DNA from: Aquatica leii
Lineage: Eukaryota > Arthropoda > Insecta > Coleoptera > Lampyridae
Reading direction: 5' to 3'
Assembly: GCA_035610365.1 (NCBI GenBank)
Contig: CM069436.1
Span: 91,141,912-91,205,911, forward strand
Length of the DNA: 64,000 nt
Both the position numbers and the translations under genes were made by a program. A model generated the notes under the pieces. The model did no database searches, was not told the DNA's origin, and worked only from the letters and a program-made list of their open reading frames with translations. Position 1 is the first letter of the stretch. The number at the start of each line of letters is the position of its first letter. Positions 1 through 11,374 of this stretch are shown piece by piece.

Positions 1-735
1 TAAGTCCACGTTCTACCAAATAGGAACACAGAAAAGCAATCAACAGCTTCGGTCAATAATTCATAATGCTAGATATAAAATTAAGATCTGTTTTTGTAAC
101 CAGAAGTTGTCGTATCCATGTTTAAACATTGATTTCAACTCCTCATTTGTGGATAATACAATAAGTTGCTCCTACATTAATATGTATTTGTGCTTTGAGT
201 TTGACTATTTAAAAAAGTTTAACACTCAGTCGGAAATATTCAAGTGAAGATATTTTACAAATTTTTGGTTAAGGTCCGAATGAAACGCCGTTAAGTGTTG
301 ACCATAAGCTGTGTTCACGTATTTTTGTGTTAAGTACTAAACGATTATAGTTATCATCGGGTTCCAAACAAAGTTGAGCAAATAATTTTTCATTTAATAC
401 ATTCCTTTTGATTTTATTAAATGTTCTAATAACAAGAAATAATTCATGTAAACGTTCACTAAAGTTTTTTGCGACCAAATGAAGTCCGTGGAAAATACAA
501 TGTTCCGATAATACATTTGGTATACCTTGTTCTAACTATGCCTGAAAGTCTCGGCGTTGTTCTACCATTGATGGAAAAACGGCAGTGTTTTATATCGATT
601 TTTTACATAACGGTTTACCTTACGTATCAGTTTCCAAACATCTAGGAAATAACAATTCTTAGAAAAAATTTTCTTCTTTTACGAATCTTTCATAGGTTAA
701 AAGTAAATTAAGTTTCGTTTCAAGGTGTCAAGGTG
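1..735 (-). pseudogene. hAT transposase remnant (ZBED5/SCAND3-like), cut by window start
   Basis: Minus-strand reading gives recognisable pieces of a hAT-superfamily transposase of the ZBED5/SCAND3 type, a DDE-type cut-and-paste enzyme. Visible are HLVAKNFSERLHE followed by FNKIKRNVLNEKLFAQLC (about 490-370), the stretch just before the family's 'LLHTEVRWLS' block, which is here decayed to LVLNTKIREHSLW. At bases 3-35 the peptide CSYLVERGL matches the end of the C-terminal hAT dimerisation domain. Between and upstream of these (480-735) similarity survives only in short pieces across frames. Frameshifts and stops are frequent, so it cannot make protein. It continues to the left of the window, and its 5' inverted terminus is probably the one at 1880-1940. 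Confidence 0.6.
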
Positions 736-1009
736 TATAAAGAATTCAGATTTTTTTAACTAGTGACATAAAGAGTTTTCTGCACACTTTGCAATCATTA
801 AAGAAATATGATAAGAAGCACGCAGTCCATGCCATCTCTCTTAGATGTTCTTATGTGTTCTTGCAATATCAGTGTTTTTGAATAGTTGTTCTTTGATTGT
901 TTGAAAAAACGTTAAATCCTTATCTTTTTAGCCACTATGGATTTTTATAAAACGTTCCTTAAGCTTAAAAGACTTTATTAAATCAAAATTTTAATTTGCA
1001 ACAAACCAC

Positions 1010-1115
1010 TATAATAGCAAAGACTTTCACGACCGGAGGCTATACTAAGATAAGAACGTCTTCTGGGTTTGGACCGTGTCAATGTTGTAACAATAACACA
1101 GTTCAAACCCGAGAG
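1010..1115 (-). mobile_element. Penelope-like element remnant
   Basis: This stretch is visibly similar to the inverted arm of the PLE near 7935-8020. Both contain 'gaggctatactaagata'-type sequence, a CTTCYGGGTTTGGACCGTGTCA block and the following TTGYAAC. It corresponds to the start of the PLE coding region read backwards. Only about 100 bp survive, with many differences, so it is an old fragment. It sits inside the hAT remnant, between the transposase debris and the hAT terminus. Confidence 0.6.
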
Positions 1116-1879
1116 ACGTTCTCATATTTTTATATCAAACAAATGTTAATTATAATAATTTGCTTAATTAGAATGGAATTTGAGATGTAAGAATAAACTT
1201 TCATCTGAATGTCACAAATTGTCTAGGCACTCATTCTACATTTGCGGATTTGGTTATTCGCAAATGTTAATAAAATAAACAAAAATATAAAATAGTAAGC
1301 TATAACATATAAGATGCATTACATTAAATTATAAAACTTAATATGTCTAACTTCACATCTGTTTTCAAAAAACTTACAATCTTTTCTTAAGTTTTTAATA
1401 ATAATAAATCCTTAACGAATGTTAAAGGATTACTGTACTTATAACTGTGGTATATCATCAAATTAAAAAAAGATATCAATTTTATTTAAATAAGAACTTA
1501 TACTTCTTTTTGTCCAAGATTAAGAAAATATGTTGTATGCACTTTACATTACGCATAACACAAAAATAAATTGTTAATTAGATGCAGGAGTCTTTTATTG
1601 ACTCTTATAGCCTAGTTGGTGCAGGTATCGGCTGTATTGCGTTCTTGTATAAACTTATATAGATAAGCTTCACTCACCGCGATGCCTGTTATTACTTGTA
1701 TTTTATGCACCTGTCTATGTTTATATTTTACTTAGGACGTAAAAATTGCTAATAATTTATTCATTATTTATTTTAACTTTCATATTAAAAAAAATGTGTA
1801 CATTTTTTTTATTTTATAATAAACCTTGCGCGGGTCTTCTAACGTTGTTTAGAAGCCTCCTAATTAATTTAAATTTTTT
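1116..1879. other. No gene seen
   Basis: AT-rich DNA without a supported coding region. It probably belongs to the 5' non-coding part of the decayed hAT element on the minus strand. Homopolymer runs and short ORFs only. Confidence 0.5.
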
Positions 1880-1940
1880 ACAGATTCCTGGATCATCCCG
1901 GGGACCCTGGAATCCGTAGGAACCACTTTAAGAACCACTG
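1880..1940 (-). repeat. hAT-type terminal inverted repeat
   Basis: On the minus strand the sequence begins CAGTGGTTCTTAAAGTGG and continues into a GC-richer block containing GGGTCCCCGGGATG. CAGTGGTTCTCAAAG-like ends are typical of ZBED5-type hAT elements and their MITEs. The orientation matches the hAT transposase remnant at 1-735, so this is probably its 5' end. The partner terminus lies outside the window, so the target duplication could not be tested. Confidence 0.55.
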
Positions 1941-2840
1941 ATATAAAGGAAGTTAAATTTAAAGTATTTTTAAACCTTATACAGGGTCTTTAAACTTAAG
2001 TTGACACTATTGGTAATTTTTTTATCATTGGAGCTACAAATTCAGTAGGGCAAGCTAGTAGCACTTCTTCCACTGATTACGATAGTGCAAAGAAAACAAA
2101 AATCTAACATCGCGTTTACGAGTTATGTGAAAAAGTTCCATTTTTTCAAATAAAAATAAGAAAGCTGTTAGTGTTTTTTTCAAATTTGTCAAGGTGACTG
2201 TTATTTTATTAACAATATAAGTTTGTTTTATTTTAAAAATGTCATCTGGATTAAAAAGTGTTGCTAATAAACAATTTACAGTTTGCATTTTTTGAGAAAA
2301 AAAATGTTTATTGTTCTTAAGTGTCGTAAATTTTAATTTTTTGCTATTGTAAACAGTCTTTGACAGTTTTTGCATACTTTTAAGATTTTAAGACTTTAGG
2401 GGTTTTGTAATCTCTGTTTGAACAATAAAATGTTGTATTCAACTCGAACCTTTCTAAATTAGTCCTTTTTTCCCTCGTAGACTTTTAAAACTTTTATTTC
2501 ACAGAAACACGTTAAATAAATAACTATTTTCACGCATTCACAAAAATGTGATATAATGGAATATTATATCGTTTGTCAGAAAGATAGCTATCTGGTTCGT
2601 GAACGTTTTAGTGCTTTGTTTCCCAAGGTACTTTTTGCTTTTGTATTGTAAGTTTAGATCGAATAAATATGTGTTTAATCCGTAGATATCCATGATCTAT
2701 ACAAATTTTTTGCATTTGTTGCTAAAAAAGTTTTCTGCTATTTGTAGTTGATGTTTTATGCATGAGAGGTTAAGTTGCTATTACGATTAGTCGTCTTTAG
2801 GTTTTGTAGTAGAAGATCAAGGTAAGAGGGGTCTCGTAGG
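1941..2840. other. No supported gene
   Basis: AT-rich intergenic DNA. A 106-codon minus-strand ORF at 2055-2375 has no recognisable domain and a composition typical of AT-rich chance ORFs. It could be a scrap of an old transposase, but I cannot support that. Confidence 0.4.
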
Positions 2841-2867
2841 AACCCCCCAGAGGTGTTATCGTTAAAA

Positions 2868-4065
2868 ATGAATCGCTGGGAACGAGAGAGACCGTTAACA
2901 CAAAAAGAGCTTAAGGAAATAGCGCCAAAAGTAAATATGGATTTTGAGACAGAATACAATAGTGATAATGCCACTGACAATGAAAAAGAATGTTTTATTA
3001 TAGAGCAAAATGTCTCGATAGGAAAAGATAATTTAGAATTACATAGTGAAGTCAGATGACACACTTGAAAAATCTGAAAACCACAGTAAAGTCACATCAG
3101 GTATGTTGCAAAATCTGGTTTAGAGTGGGATAGTCAACCATGCAAGAAAAGAAAGAAACAGTGTTAGTGGTCCTGGTCTTACACCATGCATTAACACTTG
3201 TAATTCAATCATTGAAATTTTTTATTTTTACGACTAAAATGAATAATAAAATATGCCTTCAAACAAATCAAGAAACTAAAAAGTATTACAAATGTTGAAA
3301 TGAGAAACACCCAACACTTTAGAAAAAAAGGGTTGTGTTTGAACGTGATGAATTAGATTCTTTTGTAGGAGTTCGCATAAAATCCGGCGCTCTACGATGT
3401 AGCAAAAAATTAACAAAAGAAATGTAGACCACAAACACTTCTATTCGTAGATTTTAATATTCACATTTCTACGATTTGATGATAAGCGTACTAAAATTTA
3501 AAGAAGAGAACATGACAAATTAAGTTCAATTAGAGCGTTGTGGAATGCATTTGTGTACCAATGCTTTTGTGCCATAAAAACATATAACGTTCGATGTACA
3601 ATTAATTTGTTTCCGAGGAAAGCGCTCATTTAGGCAATATACAAAATCAAAGCCTAGTCTGAGCAGCTGCAGATGTTTTATTTGCACAATCTGCAAATTT
3701 ATACTTAAAAACTTTCTGATGGAACGGCAACCAAGGTTTCCGTATAATATGAGATTTAGAAAAACTATATCATGGCAATGAACCCCCCGCCGGTTACAAC
3801 TGACATTTTTTCGCCAGTGTTGCTGTAGCAAATTATCTACTTATCAAAACACTTACTTTACTTGGGACTGTTCGTAACAATAAACTGGATACATTAACGC
3901 AACTGAATATTACTGTTAGACCAAGCTAAGCCAGACAGAAAACGTGGTAGATGTCATCAGTGTTCTTGTGCCAATGACAAAAAAGTTACCATATTATGCG
4001 TCAAACGCAACAAGTTTGTGTATGAACTGCACAGAAAAAAGCTACTGATCATAACGTATTTCAAC
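2868..4065 (+). pseudogene. piggyBac transposase pseudogene
   Basis: A decayed piggyBac-family (TTAA-specific) transposase read in several frames. It starts at ATG 2868 with an acidic N-terminus of about 64 residues. Then come GLEWDSQPCKKRKK (about 3118-3160), the block FERDELDSFVGVRIKSGALR (about 3340-3400; family ELDAFIGLLILAGVLR), LICFRGKRSFRQYTKSKP (about 3600-3660; family LVGFRGRCPFRVYMPSKPAKYG) and, near 3935-4060, a cysteine-rich tail RGRCHQCSCANDKKVTILC resembling the C-terminal zinc-binding domain. Order and spacing fit the family, with the catalytic middle largely deleted. Multiple frameshifts and stops make it non-functional. Confidence 0.75.
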
Positions 4066-5051
4066 ATCATTTTTTATATCTACTTGAAGAATTTTTTTAT
4101 TGCTAATTAATTTATTCTCATTGTTGTAAACTGCATTTAGATTTTAGTTATGTATACAAAGATATGTTAATCCGAATTATTATTAAGTTTGAAATATGAA
4201 TCCTATGTTTGTTTGTTAAACTTAATTAGAATATAACTATAAGCGTTTAAAAATCTTTTTTATTTGTCCAAACGATTGATGATTCATATACCATATAAAA
4301 AGGAAAATTTACAGGAATAATTTACATACGTACAAAATTATATATAAGAAAAAACTGTTAAAAATGGCGCTTTCTGTATCAGACCCATCTTTTGATAGAA
4401 CCGAGAGAATATAAAAAGCCAGCTCTATAGCAAATTTTAAGCTACTAGGACTTTTGGTTTAAGAGTTATCGTGGGTACATTGTTACACACATACACACAC
4501 ACAGACACACACACAAACACCCAAAAATTTGTTGTCAAAAATAAATTTTTCTGATTCAGGAGTCCTTGAAGCGTAAAATTATAATTTTAGTAAATACTTC
4601 TTCAACAAAATGTTTATTTGTTACGTTTTATTTAATATTTTCTATGAATTTAATAATAAACCACAACTACGTTTTGCGTATGGTTTCATATTGCTGATGA
4701 GAAATTGATAATTTGCTGTTTAATTTAGATAAACTTTCGTATATGAAGTGCCATCTTATCGGACAACATGCTTATCACGTTGTCTGACTATAATATATGC
4801 TTAAAGTTACTTTTTTATATAAACAAAAGTGTTTTTGATCAATAAAAGTTTGGTTATACTCAGTAATGTTAAAAAATCTACTTCACAAACGTTAACAAAA
4901 ATTGTATATTTTAATGCTGTGGTCGATGCAGTCACACATTTTGATTAATGTGTTAAATATAATTCTAATATTATTGAAGTTGTAACAAAACTATTTTGCT
5001 CATAAAAGTAATATTTTTTTGTGATTCCATCCCTTTTGATGCAATTTACAG
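4066..5051. other. Non-coding; holds a dispersed repeat and a CA microsatellite
   Basis: No gene is visible. Bases about 4280-4430 are similar, in inverted orientation, to about 12862-12990: both contain a CCATCTTYTGATAGAACCGAGAGAATAT block and a TACATACGTACAAAATTATAT block. A short CA-rich microsatellite lies at about 4486-4522. The rest is AT-rich. Confidence 0.55.
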
Positions 5052-6138
5052 GCATCATAATCGGCCGGAAATTTTACTTTTCCAGCCTAGGCCGGTAAAG
5101 TGTAGTAGAATTTTACAACTAAAAGTTGGCACTAATAATTATTAATTAGTTAAACGTCATTTGTCAATCTGACAGATTTATTAACGTAGTCATTATCTGT
5201 GTTATTGTTTCGAATAACGCTAACCAAATTTCTTTAATTATATATATATAACAAATTTGGTTATACCGCACAATTGCTAAAAACAACGGTTTAATTTTCA
5301 TATAAGTTAAATTGTAATATTATTTAATTGTCAAATTAATTTAAAAAACAATTGAATTTCGTCATTACAGGTTTCAATTTTATCAACATTGTTATTAAAT
5401 TTTATTGAAAATCAATACTTAAATAACTGTTTTTATTAAATTTATACTATAAAGGTCAGCACAAAAAATTTTGTGTATCACACGTCCTAAAAGTATTTTG
5501 CGAGTACTCGCAAAATAGCACTTTCTGGACTAGTGATACAAATAACTATTTTGTGCTTTCGTCCGTCTTGACGTATTGTACAAGCATCATAATCGGCCGG
5601 AAATTTTACTTTTCCTGCCTAGGCCGTTAAAGTGTAGTAGAATTTTATAACTAAAAGTTGGCACTAGTAATCATTAATTAATTAATCGTCATCTGCCAAT
5701 GTGTCAAATTTATTAATATACACCATTATCTGTGTTGTTGTTTACAGTAGCACTAACAAAAAATTTTTTAAACAAATATAACAAATTTGCTTATATTTTA
5801 CAATTGCTAAAAACAACAATGGTTTTATTTTCATATAAGTGAAACTGTAATAATATTATGTAATTGTCAAATTAAGTTCAAAAACAATTGTGTTTCGTCA
5901 TTACAGGTTTTAGTTTCATCAACATATGTTATTAAATTTTATTAAAAATCAATACTTAAATAACTGCTTTTAATTAAGTTATATTATAAAGATCAGCACA
6001 AAAAATGTTGTGTATCACACGTCCTAAATGTATTTTGCGAGTATTCGCTTTTGTAGGCCTCGGCTTCACCTCGGCCTACAAATATGCTCATACTCGCAAA
6101 ATAGCATTTTCTGGACTAGTGATACAAATAACTATTTT
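5052..6138. repeat. Tandem duplication of a ~530-bp unit
   Basis: Unit 1 (about 5052-5555) and unit 2 (about 5584-6138) are direct repeats offset by 532 bp. Both open with GCATCATAATCGGCCGGAAA and share AGTGTAGTAGAATTTTA, AACTAAAAGTTGGCACTA, GTGTATCACACGTCCTAAA and GGACTAGTGATACAAATAAC. They have diverged by scattered substitutions. Near the end each carries a palindrome: a perfect 20-bp TTTTGCGAGTACTCGCAAAA at 5496-5515 in unit 1, and in unit 2 the same palindrome split by about 47 bp (6044-6090). It looks like a short satellite or a small element duplicated in tandem. No coding capacity is visible. Confidence 0.8.
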
Positions 6139-6520
6139 ACAACAAAATAATTTTGTTGCAATGACAAAACGATTCAAACAAAGTTAGTTTTGTTGTTTCA
6201 ATAAAAAAAGTTTGTAAAAAACGTACTACGAAAATTAAAAAATAAAAAGTAAAGACTTATTCACGTAATATATAAAAATAAGAAAGATGACACTACTTTG
6301 GAAAGAATAACCGTAGTATTAATATTATTGACATCGTATTAACATACTCATTTAAATTAATTGAAATAGTGAAATATAGAATCTAAATCAACAAAAAAAG
6401 TAAAATCTAGCAAAATAATGAAGATGAACGTAACAGATTTGTTTCGAAATGAACCAATATAAATAGATATAAAATCAAAATCACACTAGACCATTAAGCT
6501 CAACTGCAGATGTGTAATGC
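6139..6520. other. No gene seen
   Basis: AT-rich sequence with no recognisable coding region or repeat. Confidence 0.4.
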
Positions 6521-6613
6521 TTTAGATGTAATAAATGCGAACATCTAGTTAACTACTGTCCAACACATGGAAACGACAAACCTAATTTGTGCAATAAAAG
6601 AAATGATTGTAAC
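6521..6613 (+). pseudogene. Gag or ORF1 zinc-knuckle remnant
   Basis: One frame gives about 31 residues with CNKCEHLVNYC followed by PTHGNDKP and two further cysteines. This is a CX2C-X3-H-X4-C-like knuckle as found in retroelement gag/ORF1 proteins; the spacing is one residue short of canonical. Stops lie immediately upstream. It is a short fossil of a retroelement that cannot be assigned further. Confidence 0.35.
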
Positions 6614-6779
6614 GTATTTTACAAGATACGAAGTTTATATAATAAATTTTTGAGTGTAACATATCATAAACTATTTTACCACAAAAATTATAAGGAATAC
6701 CCGATTTATACAAAAATATCACTTTAAATTTTAAACAGACGAATGAATATTTATAATAAATATTATTTTATTATTTTAT

Positions 6780-7556
6780 TTTTTAATAAATCTCAAAACC
6801 TTCCCATTATTTTTAATTTTTTTATTTTAATAAACGCTACATGTTTCGACTTAGTGTCTTCAGGCGTATACTATAAAATATAAAATCGAATCTTATTTTA
6901 AACATAAACTTACTACATTAGAATTGAAAAATCAAACTTCAAATATTAACTTTAAAAAATAATAAATATAGATATTTGTAAAATAATATAAATTAAAATA
7001 AAATCAAAAAGTTTTAAAAATAAATAAACTTACCAATATATATTAAACAAATTAAATATGATTAAATATTTGAAGTTTGACAAATTTCAAATTTGAACAA
7101 TACAAATTTAGCCTAATAATAGAAGTTCCTAGGTTATAACAAAATAATAAAATAATGGTAATAATCAAAATTGTTAAGGGACTTTCTTGTAACCTAGGAA
7201 CTTTTATTATTAGGCTAAATTTGTATTGTTCAAGTTTGAAATTTGTCAAACTTCAAACATTTAATGATATTTAATTTGTTTAATATATATTGGTAAGTTT
7301 ATTTATTTTTAAAACTTTTTGATTTTATTTTAATTTATATTATTTTTCAGATTTCTATATTTATAATTTTTTGAAGTTAATATTTGAAGTTTGATTCTTC
7401 AATTCTAATGTAGTGAGTTTATGTTTAAAATAAGATTCGATTTTATATTTTATATTTTATAGTATACGCCTGAAGATGACACTAAGTCAAAACATGTTGC
7501 GTTTATTAAAATAAAAAAAATTAAAAATAATGGGAAGGTTTTGAGATTTATTGAAA
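6780..7556. repeat. Foldback element (inverted repeat, ~360-bp arms)
   Basis: Left arm 6780-7138 is repeated in inverted orientation at 7194-7556 around a ~55-bp centre. Matching blocks include ATAAATCTCAAAACCTTCCC against the complement at the far end, and TTCCTAGGTTATAAC/TAACCTAGGAA beside the centre. Each arm carries a motif of the form CTGAAGA...AAGTC(G/A)AAACATG (minus 6843-6863, plus 7470-7493) resembling the PLE terminal motif. I infer inverted terminal repeats of a PLE-like element rather than a DNA transposon. There is no coding region inside; the ORFs in the arms are AT-rich chance ORFs. Confidence 0.8.
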
Positions 7557-7892
7557 AATTATATAAATAATATAATAAAACCCATTTAGAGTTAATAAAA
7601 ATAAATATAATTAATAAAAAAAAAAACTTTAATATATTTATTGTTTTTAACAAATAGACAAAATAATTATTTAAAAAGTACATGCACAAAATTAAAAATA
7701 TAATTTTTAAATCAACAAAGTATAGGTACCAAAATGAATTTATTAAAAATCTTAGGTGCAATTTTTGATGTATGAATTTAAAAAAGTTTAACTAAGCAGA
7801 TAAACATTTAAAACATGAATTTCAAAACTGAAGAAATAGTTAATACGTTTTGGGTAATTGTGCCTGTCATTTTGTTAACATATCTAATCTAT
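7557..7892. other. No gene seen
   Basis: AT-rich sequence between the foldback and the PLE region. An ORF begins at 7815 but its C-terminal half only reads into the inverted PLE arm. Confidence 0.4.
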
Positions 7893-7928
7893 CTTATTAA
7901 TGTTGTAATTAGAGCTAGATCTTGTCTT

Positions 7929-8446
7929 AATGTAATATCGAAGGCTTCCACGGCCGGAATCTATACTAACATAAGAATGTCTTCCGGGTTTGGACCGTGT
8001 CATAGTTGCAACCGAAGCTGCCAACGTTTCGCCCACTTTCGTAAGGGGCTTCATCAGGGCGTGAGATCAATCGCAAAACTCAAACAAGCAATCGAAATCT
8101 AACTAAGAACTTCTCAAAAGTTAGGTTATCCACTTGTAAAACAAGCCATAACCTAAACTATGAAAAGCTAAGAAAGAAAACGATAACCTGAAAAAGCAAA
8201 CGAAAATCTAACAAAGAACCACTACTAAGTTAGGTAATCAACTTGTGAACCAAGTCAGATTCGAAACTCCGTAGAAGTGGCTTAAGAAGAAATAGTCTCC
8301 GTATTTAAAGGAAAAGGATCGTCACGGATGGTTAAGCTCGACCCTGATTGGGTTACGGTTGCTAGGGGGCGTGTTTTTGATAAATGACTAATAACCGGGA
8401 ACCAAAGAGGGGATATTTCGAAACCATTATCGCGATTGAAGTTATA
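7929..8446 (-). repeat. PLE 5' inverted tail
   Basis: Inverted copy of the PLE terminal segment. It mirrors about 8447-8960, with the centre near 8435-8446. It ends in the complement of CGATATTACATT directly beside the left target duplication. Minus-strand 8026-8057 contains the hammerhead-like motif. Confidence 0.85.
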
Positions 8447-8935
8447 ATAATGGTTTCGAAATATCCCCTCTTTGGTTCCCGGTTATTAGTCATTTATCAA
8501 AAACACGCCCCCTAGCAACCGTAACCCAATCAGGGTCGAGCTTAATCACCCGTGACGATCCTTTTCCTTTAAATACGGAGACTATTTCTTCTTAAGTCAC
8601 TTCTACGGAGTTTAGAATCTGGCTTGGTGCACAAGTTGAATACCTAACTCAGTAGTGGTTCTTTGTTAGATTTTCGTTTGCTTTTTCAGGTTATCGTTTT
8701 CTTTCTTACCTTTTCATAGTTTAGGTTATGGCTTGTTTTACAAGTGGATAACCTAACTTTTGAGAAGTTCTTAGTTAGATTTCGATTGCTTGTTTGAGTT
8801 TTGCGATTGATCTCACGCCCTGATGAAGCCCCTTACGAAAGTGGGCGAAACGTTGGCAGCTTCGGTTGCAACTATGACACGGTCCAAACCCGGAAGACAT
8901 TCTTATGTTAGTATAGATTCCGGCCGTGGAAGCCT
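8447..8935 (+). repeat. PLE 5' pseudo-LTR
   Basis: Direct copy of the 3' segment at about 11228-11694, starting GGTTTCGAAATATCCCCTCT. It includes a piece that, in the 3' copy, encodes the end of the PLE protein. It also contains the hammerhead-like motif, and the coding ORF starts inside that motif. Confidence 0.85.
8820..8875 (+). ncRNA. Hammerhead-ribozyme-like motif in PLE 5' pseudo-LTR
   Basis: CTGATGA (8820-8826) is followed by a GCCC/GGGC stem and GAAAC (8847-8851), then a hairpin GTTGGCAGC-TTCG-GTTGCAAC. CTGANGA, stem II and GAAA are the conserved core of hammerhead ribozymes, and PLE terminal repeats are known to carry them. An extra unpaired A before stem II and an unclear cleavage-site side mean self-cleavage is not shown. 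The same motif is at 11596-11648 and, inverted, at 8026-8057. Confidence 0.45.
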
Positions 8936-10170
8936 TCGATATTACATTAATAATCTCTACGGGGAGAATATTTCTTCTAAAACCTCCGTATTTTCCAAAC
9001 TTCGCCACAAACTCGTCAAACTTTTGTGCAATTTAACCTTTCTTAGTCGCTGTCGTGACCACAACATTATTCCTGCATTCCTCAAAATTAAGTTCCACCT
9101 TCAGACACGTTCTTCTAAAAACATCCTACACCGTGCTAGTTTAGCGTTGATACGCGAACGGATTAAGCAAACTAGGCGAGAGTTAGACACCATTTCGAAA
9201 CAACTCTTTTATCTTCATCTTGAGTTGGCCAACACACTATCCCCGGATGATTGGAAATTCTTTGACAACACTACTTACCAGCAGTCTGAAACCACTCTAC
9301 GACTAACCACTGAAGGTCATCTCAAAAAGTTTCAATTATTGGAATCCAAGAATCGTAAAGTTTCTTCTACTACTAACTCAGTAAAGACGGTTGTCAATTT
9401 ATCTAGTTTGGTTCTCACTTCAGAACAGGAATCGGTGCTCTCTAAGGGTTTGAATTTTGCGGTTGCTCCCAAACGTATTCCTAAAGAAGATATTCTATGT
9501 GCTGTTGAGTCTTCTATAAGACATCTTCCTCGCCACATCTCAGATCCCATTCGTATTAACACTGGCAAAATCCTTGAATCATCTAAAATTCCTAAATCCA
9601 ACATTTCTAAGTCTGAAGAGTCAGCTCTAAAAAGTCTTCGTAAGAACCCTGATATTATTGTTCTTCCAGCCGACAAAGGCAACGCCACTGTAGTTTTGAA
9701 CCAAATTGATTATGTTACGAAAATCAATTCTATTTTGTCTGAGGAAACTTACGCTCTTCTAACCCATAACCCCACTTCGAGGATTGAACGAGAGGTTAGC
9801 CAAATCATCAAGTCTTCCAATCTACCTCCTGAAACTAAACGTCGACTTACCCCATCAGATTCTAAACCACCTCGTCTATACGGACTTCCCAAAATTCACA
9901 AACAAGGTATTCCTTTTCGACCTATCGTTAGTACTATCCAATCTCCTACTTACAAGCTAGCCAAGTTCTTGTCCAACATTCTTTGCGAGTTTACAGGTAA
10001 AACCTCTTCTCACATCCTCAACTCTCAGCATTTTATTCAACGCCTAGAAACTATAAAACTTGATCCCCAAGATCTTCTCGTGAGCTTTGATGTTACTTCA
10101 CTTTTACTAAAGTTCCTATTAAGGATTCGCTTATTATCATCAAACAGATTCTGTCTCAACATGGCAAGGA
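8823..10170 (+). pseudogene. PLE polyprotein, N-terminal and RT palm part (frameshifted)
   Basis: An ORF of 450 residues, beginning at the ATG embedded in CTGATGAAG. The first ~140 residues are a basic, PLE-specific N-terminal region. RT landmarks follow: LPADKGNATVVL (residues about 281-292), RLYGLPKIHKQGIPFRPIVS (about 350-370) and the motif A start SFDVTSL (about 423). The frame is lost at about 10104-10110, where a T-run appears one base short. The correct frame continues into the next ORF, so the reading to the stop at 10175 is spurious. It would encode the N-terminal half of the reverse transcriptase. Start choice is uncertain because the 5' pseudo-LTR lies at the same place. Confidence 0.85.
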
Positions 10171-11374
10171 CTTGAGTTTGGTTCCTCTTATTGAAAAGTG
10201 TCTATCTTCTACTTACTTCCAATTTGATAATAAGTTTTACGAACAAGTTTCTGGTGCTGCTATGGGTTCTCCTCTATCACCTGTTGTAGCTAACATTTTT
10301 ATGGAATCTTTTGAAACGGTTGCTTTGGAATCATCAATATTAAAACCTAAAGTGTGGTTTAGATATGTTGACGACACGTTTATTGTTTGGTCTCATGGTC
10401 ATCTTGAATTGTATAAGTTTCTTGATCATCTTAACAATCAACACTTAGATATCAAATTTACTATGGAAATCGAAAGTAATGGTTCTCTTCCATTTCTTGA
10501 CGTTCTTGTGACTCGTAAGCTCGACGGACTTCTAGGCCATTCTGTTTATCGCAAACCCACCCATACGGACAGATACCTTCATGCTTCGTCTCATCATCAT
10601 CCTGCACAGAAACGTTCTGTTATTGAACCTTTGGTCCATCGTGCCTTTTCTATTTGTCAACCTGAGAATCTAGACTCAGAACTCCGTCATCTTACTAGAA
10701 CCTTAGTGAACAATGGTTATGTTAAGCGAGATATTCATAGAGCTATTAATCGTCGTTTACATCCACGTACTCGACTACCTAAGGACATTTCTACTCCCGA
10801 ATCTAACCCGAAATTGGCCTTTTTACCCTACATTCACAAGGTTACAGATCAAATAGGGAAACTCCTTCGTAAGAATGGTATTAAACCCATATTCAACTCA
10901 ACAGGCAAAATCTCTCAGATTCTTCCTTCTCCCAAAGACAAATTTCCTACACTTTCATCTCAAGGTGTATACCAAATTCCCTGTTCTTGTGGTTTAGTCT
11001 ACATTGGTGAAACCGGTCGTTCCGTCATTACTCGCATTTCAGAACATGATCGTTGTATAAGGAAAAGGTATACTTCCAAGTCTGCGGTCGCTGAACATCA
11101 TTTTACTACAGGTCACAAGATAGATTTTGATAATGTTTCGTTGATTGCCAAATCTCCATTCTTTTTCAACAGGAAATTCCGAGAAAGCATAGAAATCATC
11201 AAACACCCTAATAACTTCAATCGCGATAATGGTTTCGAAATATCCCCTCTTTGGTTCCCGGTTATTAGTCATTTATCAAAAACACGCCCCCTAGCAACCG
11301 TAACCCAATCAGGGTCGAGCTTAATCACCCGTGACGATCCTTTTCCTTTAAATACGGAGACTATTTCTTCTTAA
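10108..11374 (+). pseudogene. PLE polyprotein, RT catalytic and GIY-YIG endonuclease part
   Basis: This continues the PLE protein after one frameshift; the open stretch with a start runs 10172-11374, 400 residues. It has RT motif B GAAMGSPLSPVVANIFME, motif C FRYVDDTFIVW with the catalytic YVDD, and PFLDVLV downstream. The C-terminal region carries the GIY-YIG nuclease: GVYQIPCSCGLVYIGETGR (about 10963-11020), then an arginine-containing helix, ISEHDRC and a late glutamate (RESIEI). The enzyme would nick target DNA and copy the element RNA at the nick. Only the single upstream frameshift appears to disable the element. The C-terminal coding sequence overlaps the 3' pseudo-LTR. Confidence 0.9.

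Noticed and set aside
2756..3064. 102-codon minus-strand ORF
   Set aside because: It is the complement of the piggyBac N-terminal reading frame, which has clear family landmarks.
8775..9008. 77-codon minus-strand ORF identical in part to the ORF at 7815-8102
   Set aside because: It is the reverse strand of the PLE coding start and repeats only because of the inverted tail.
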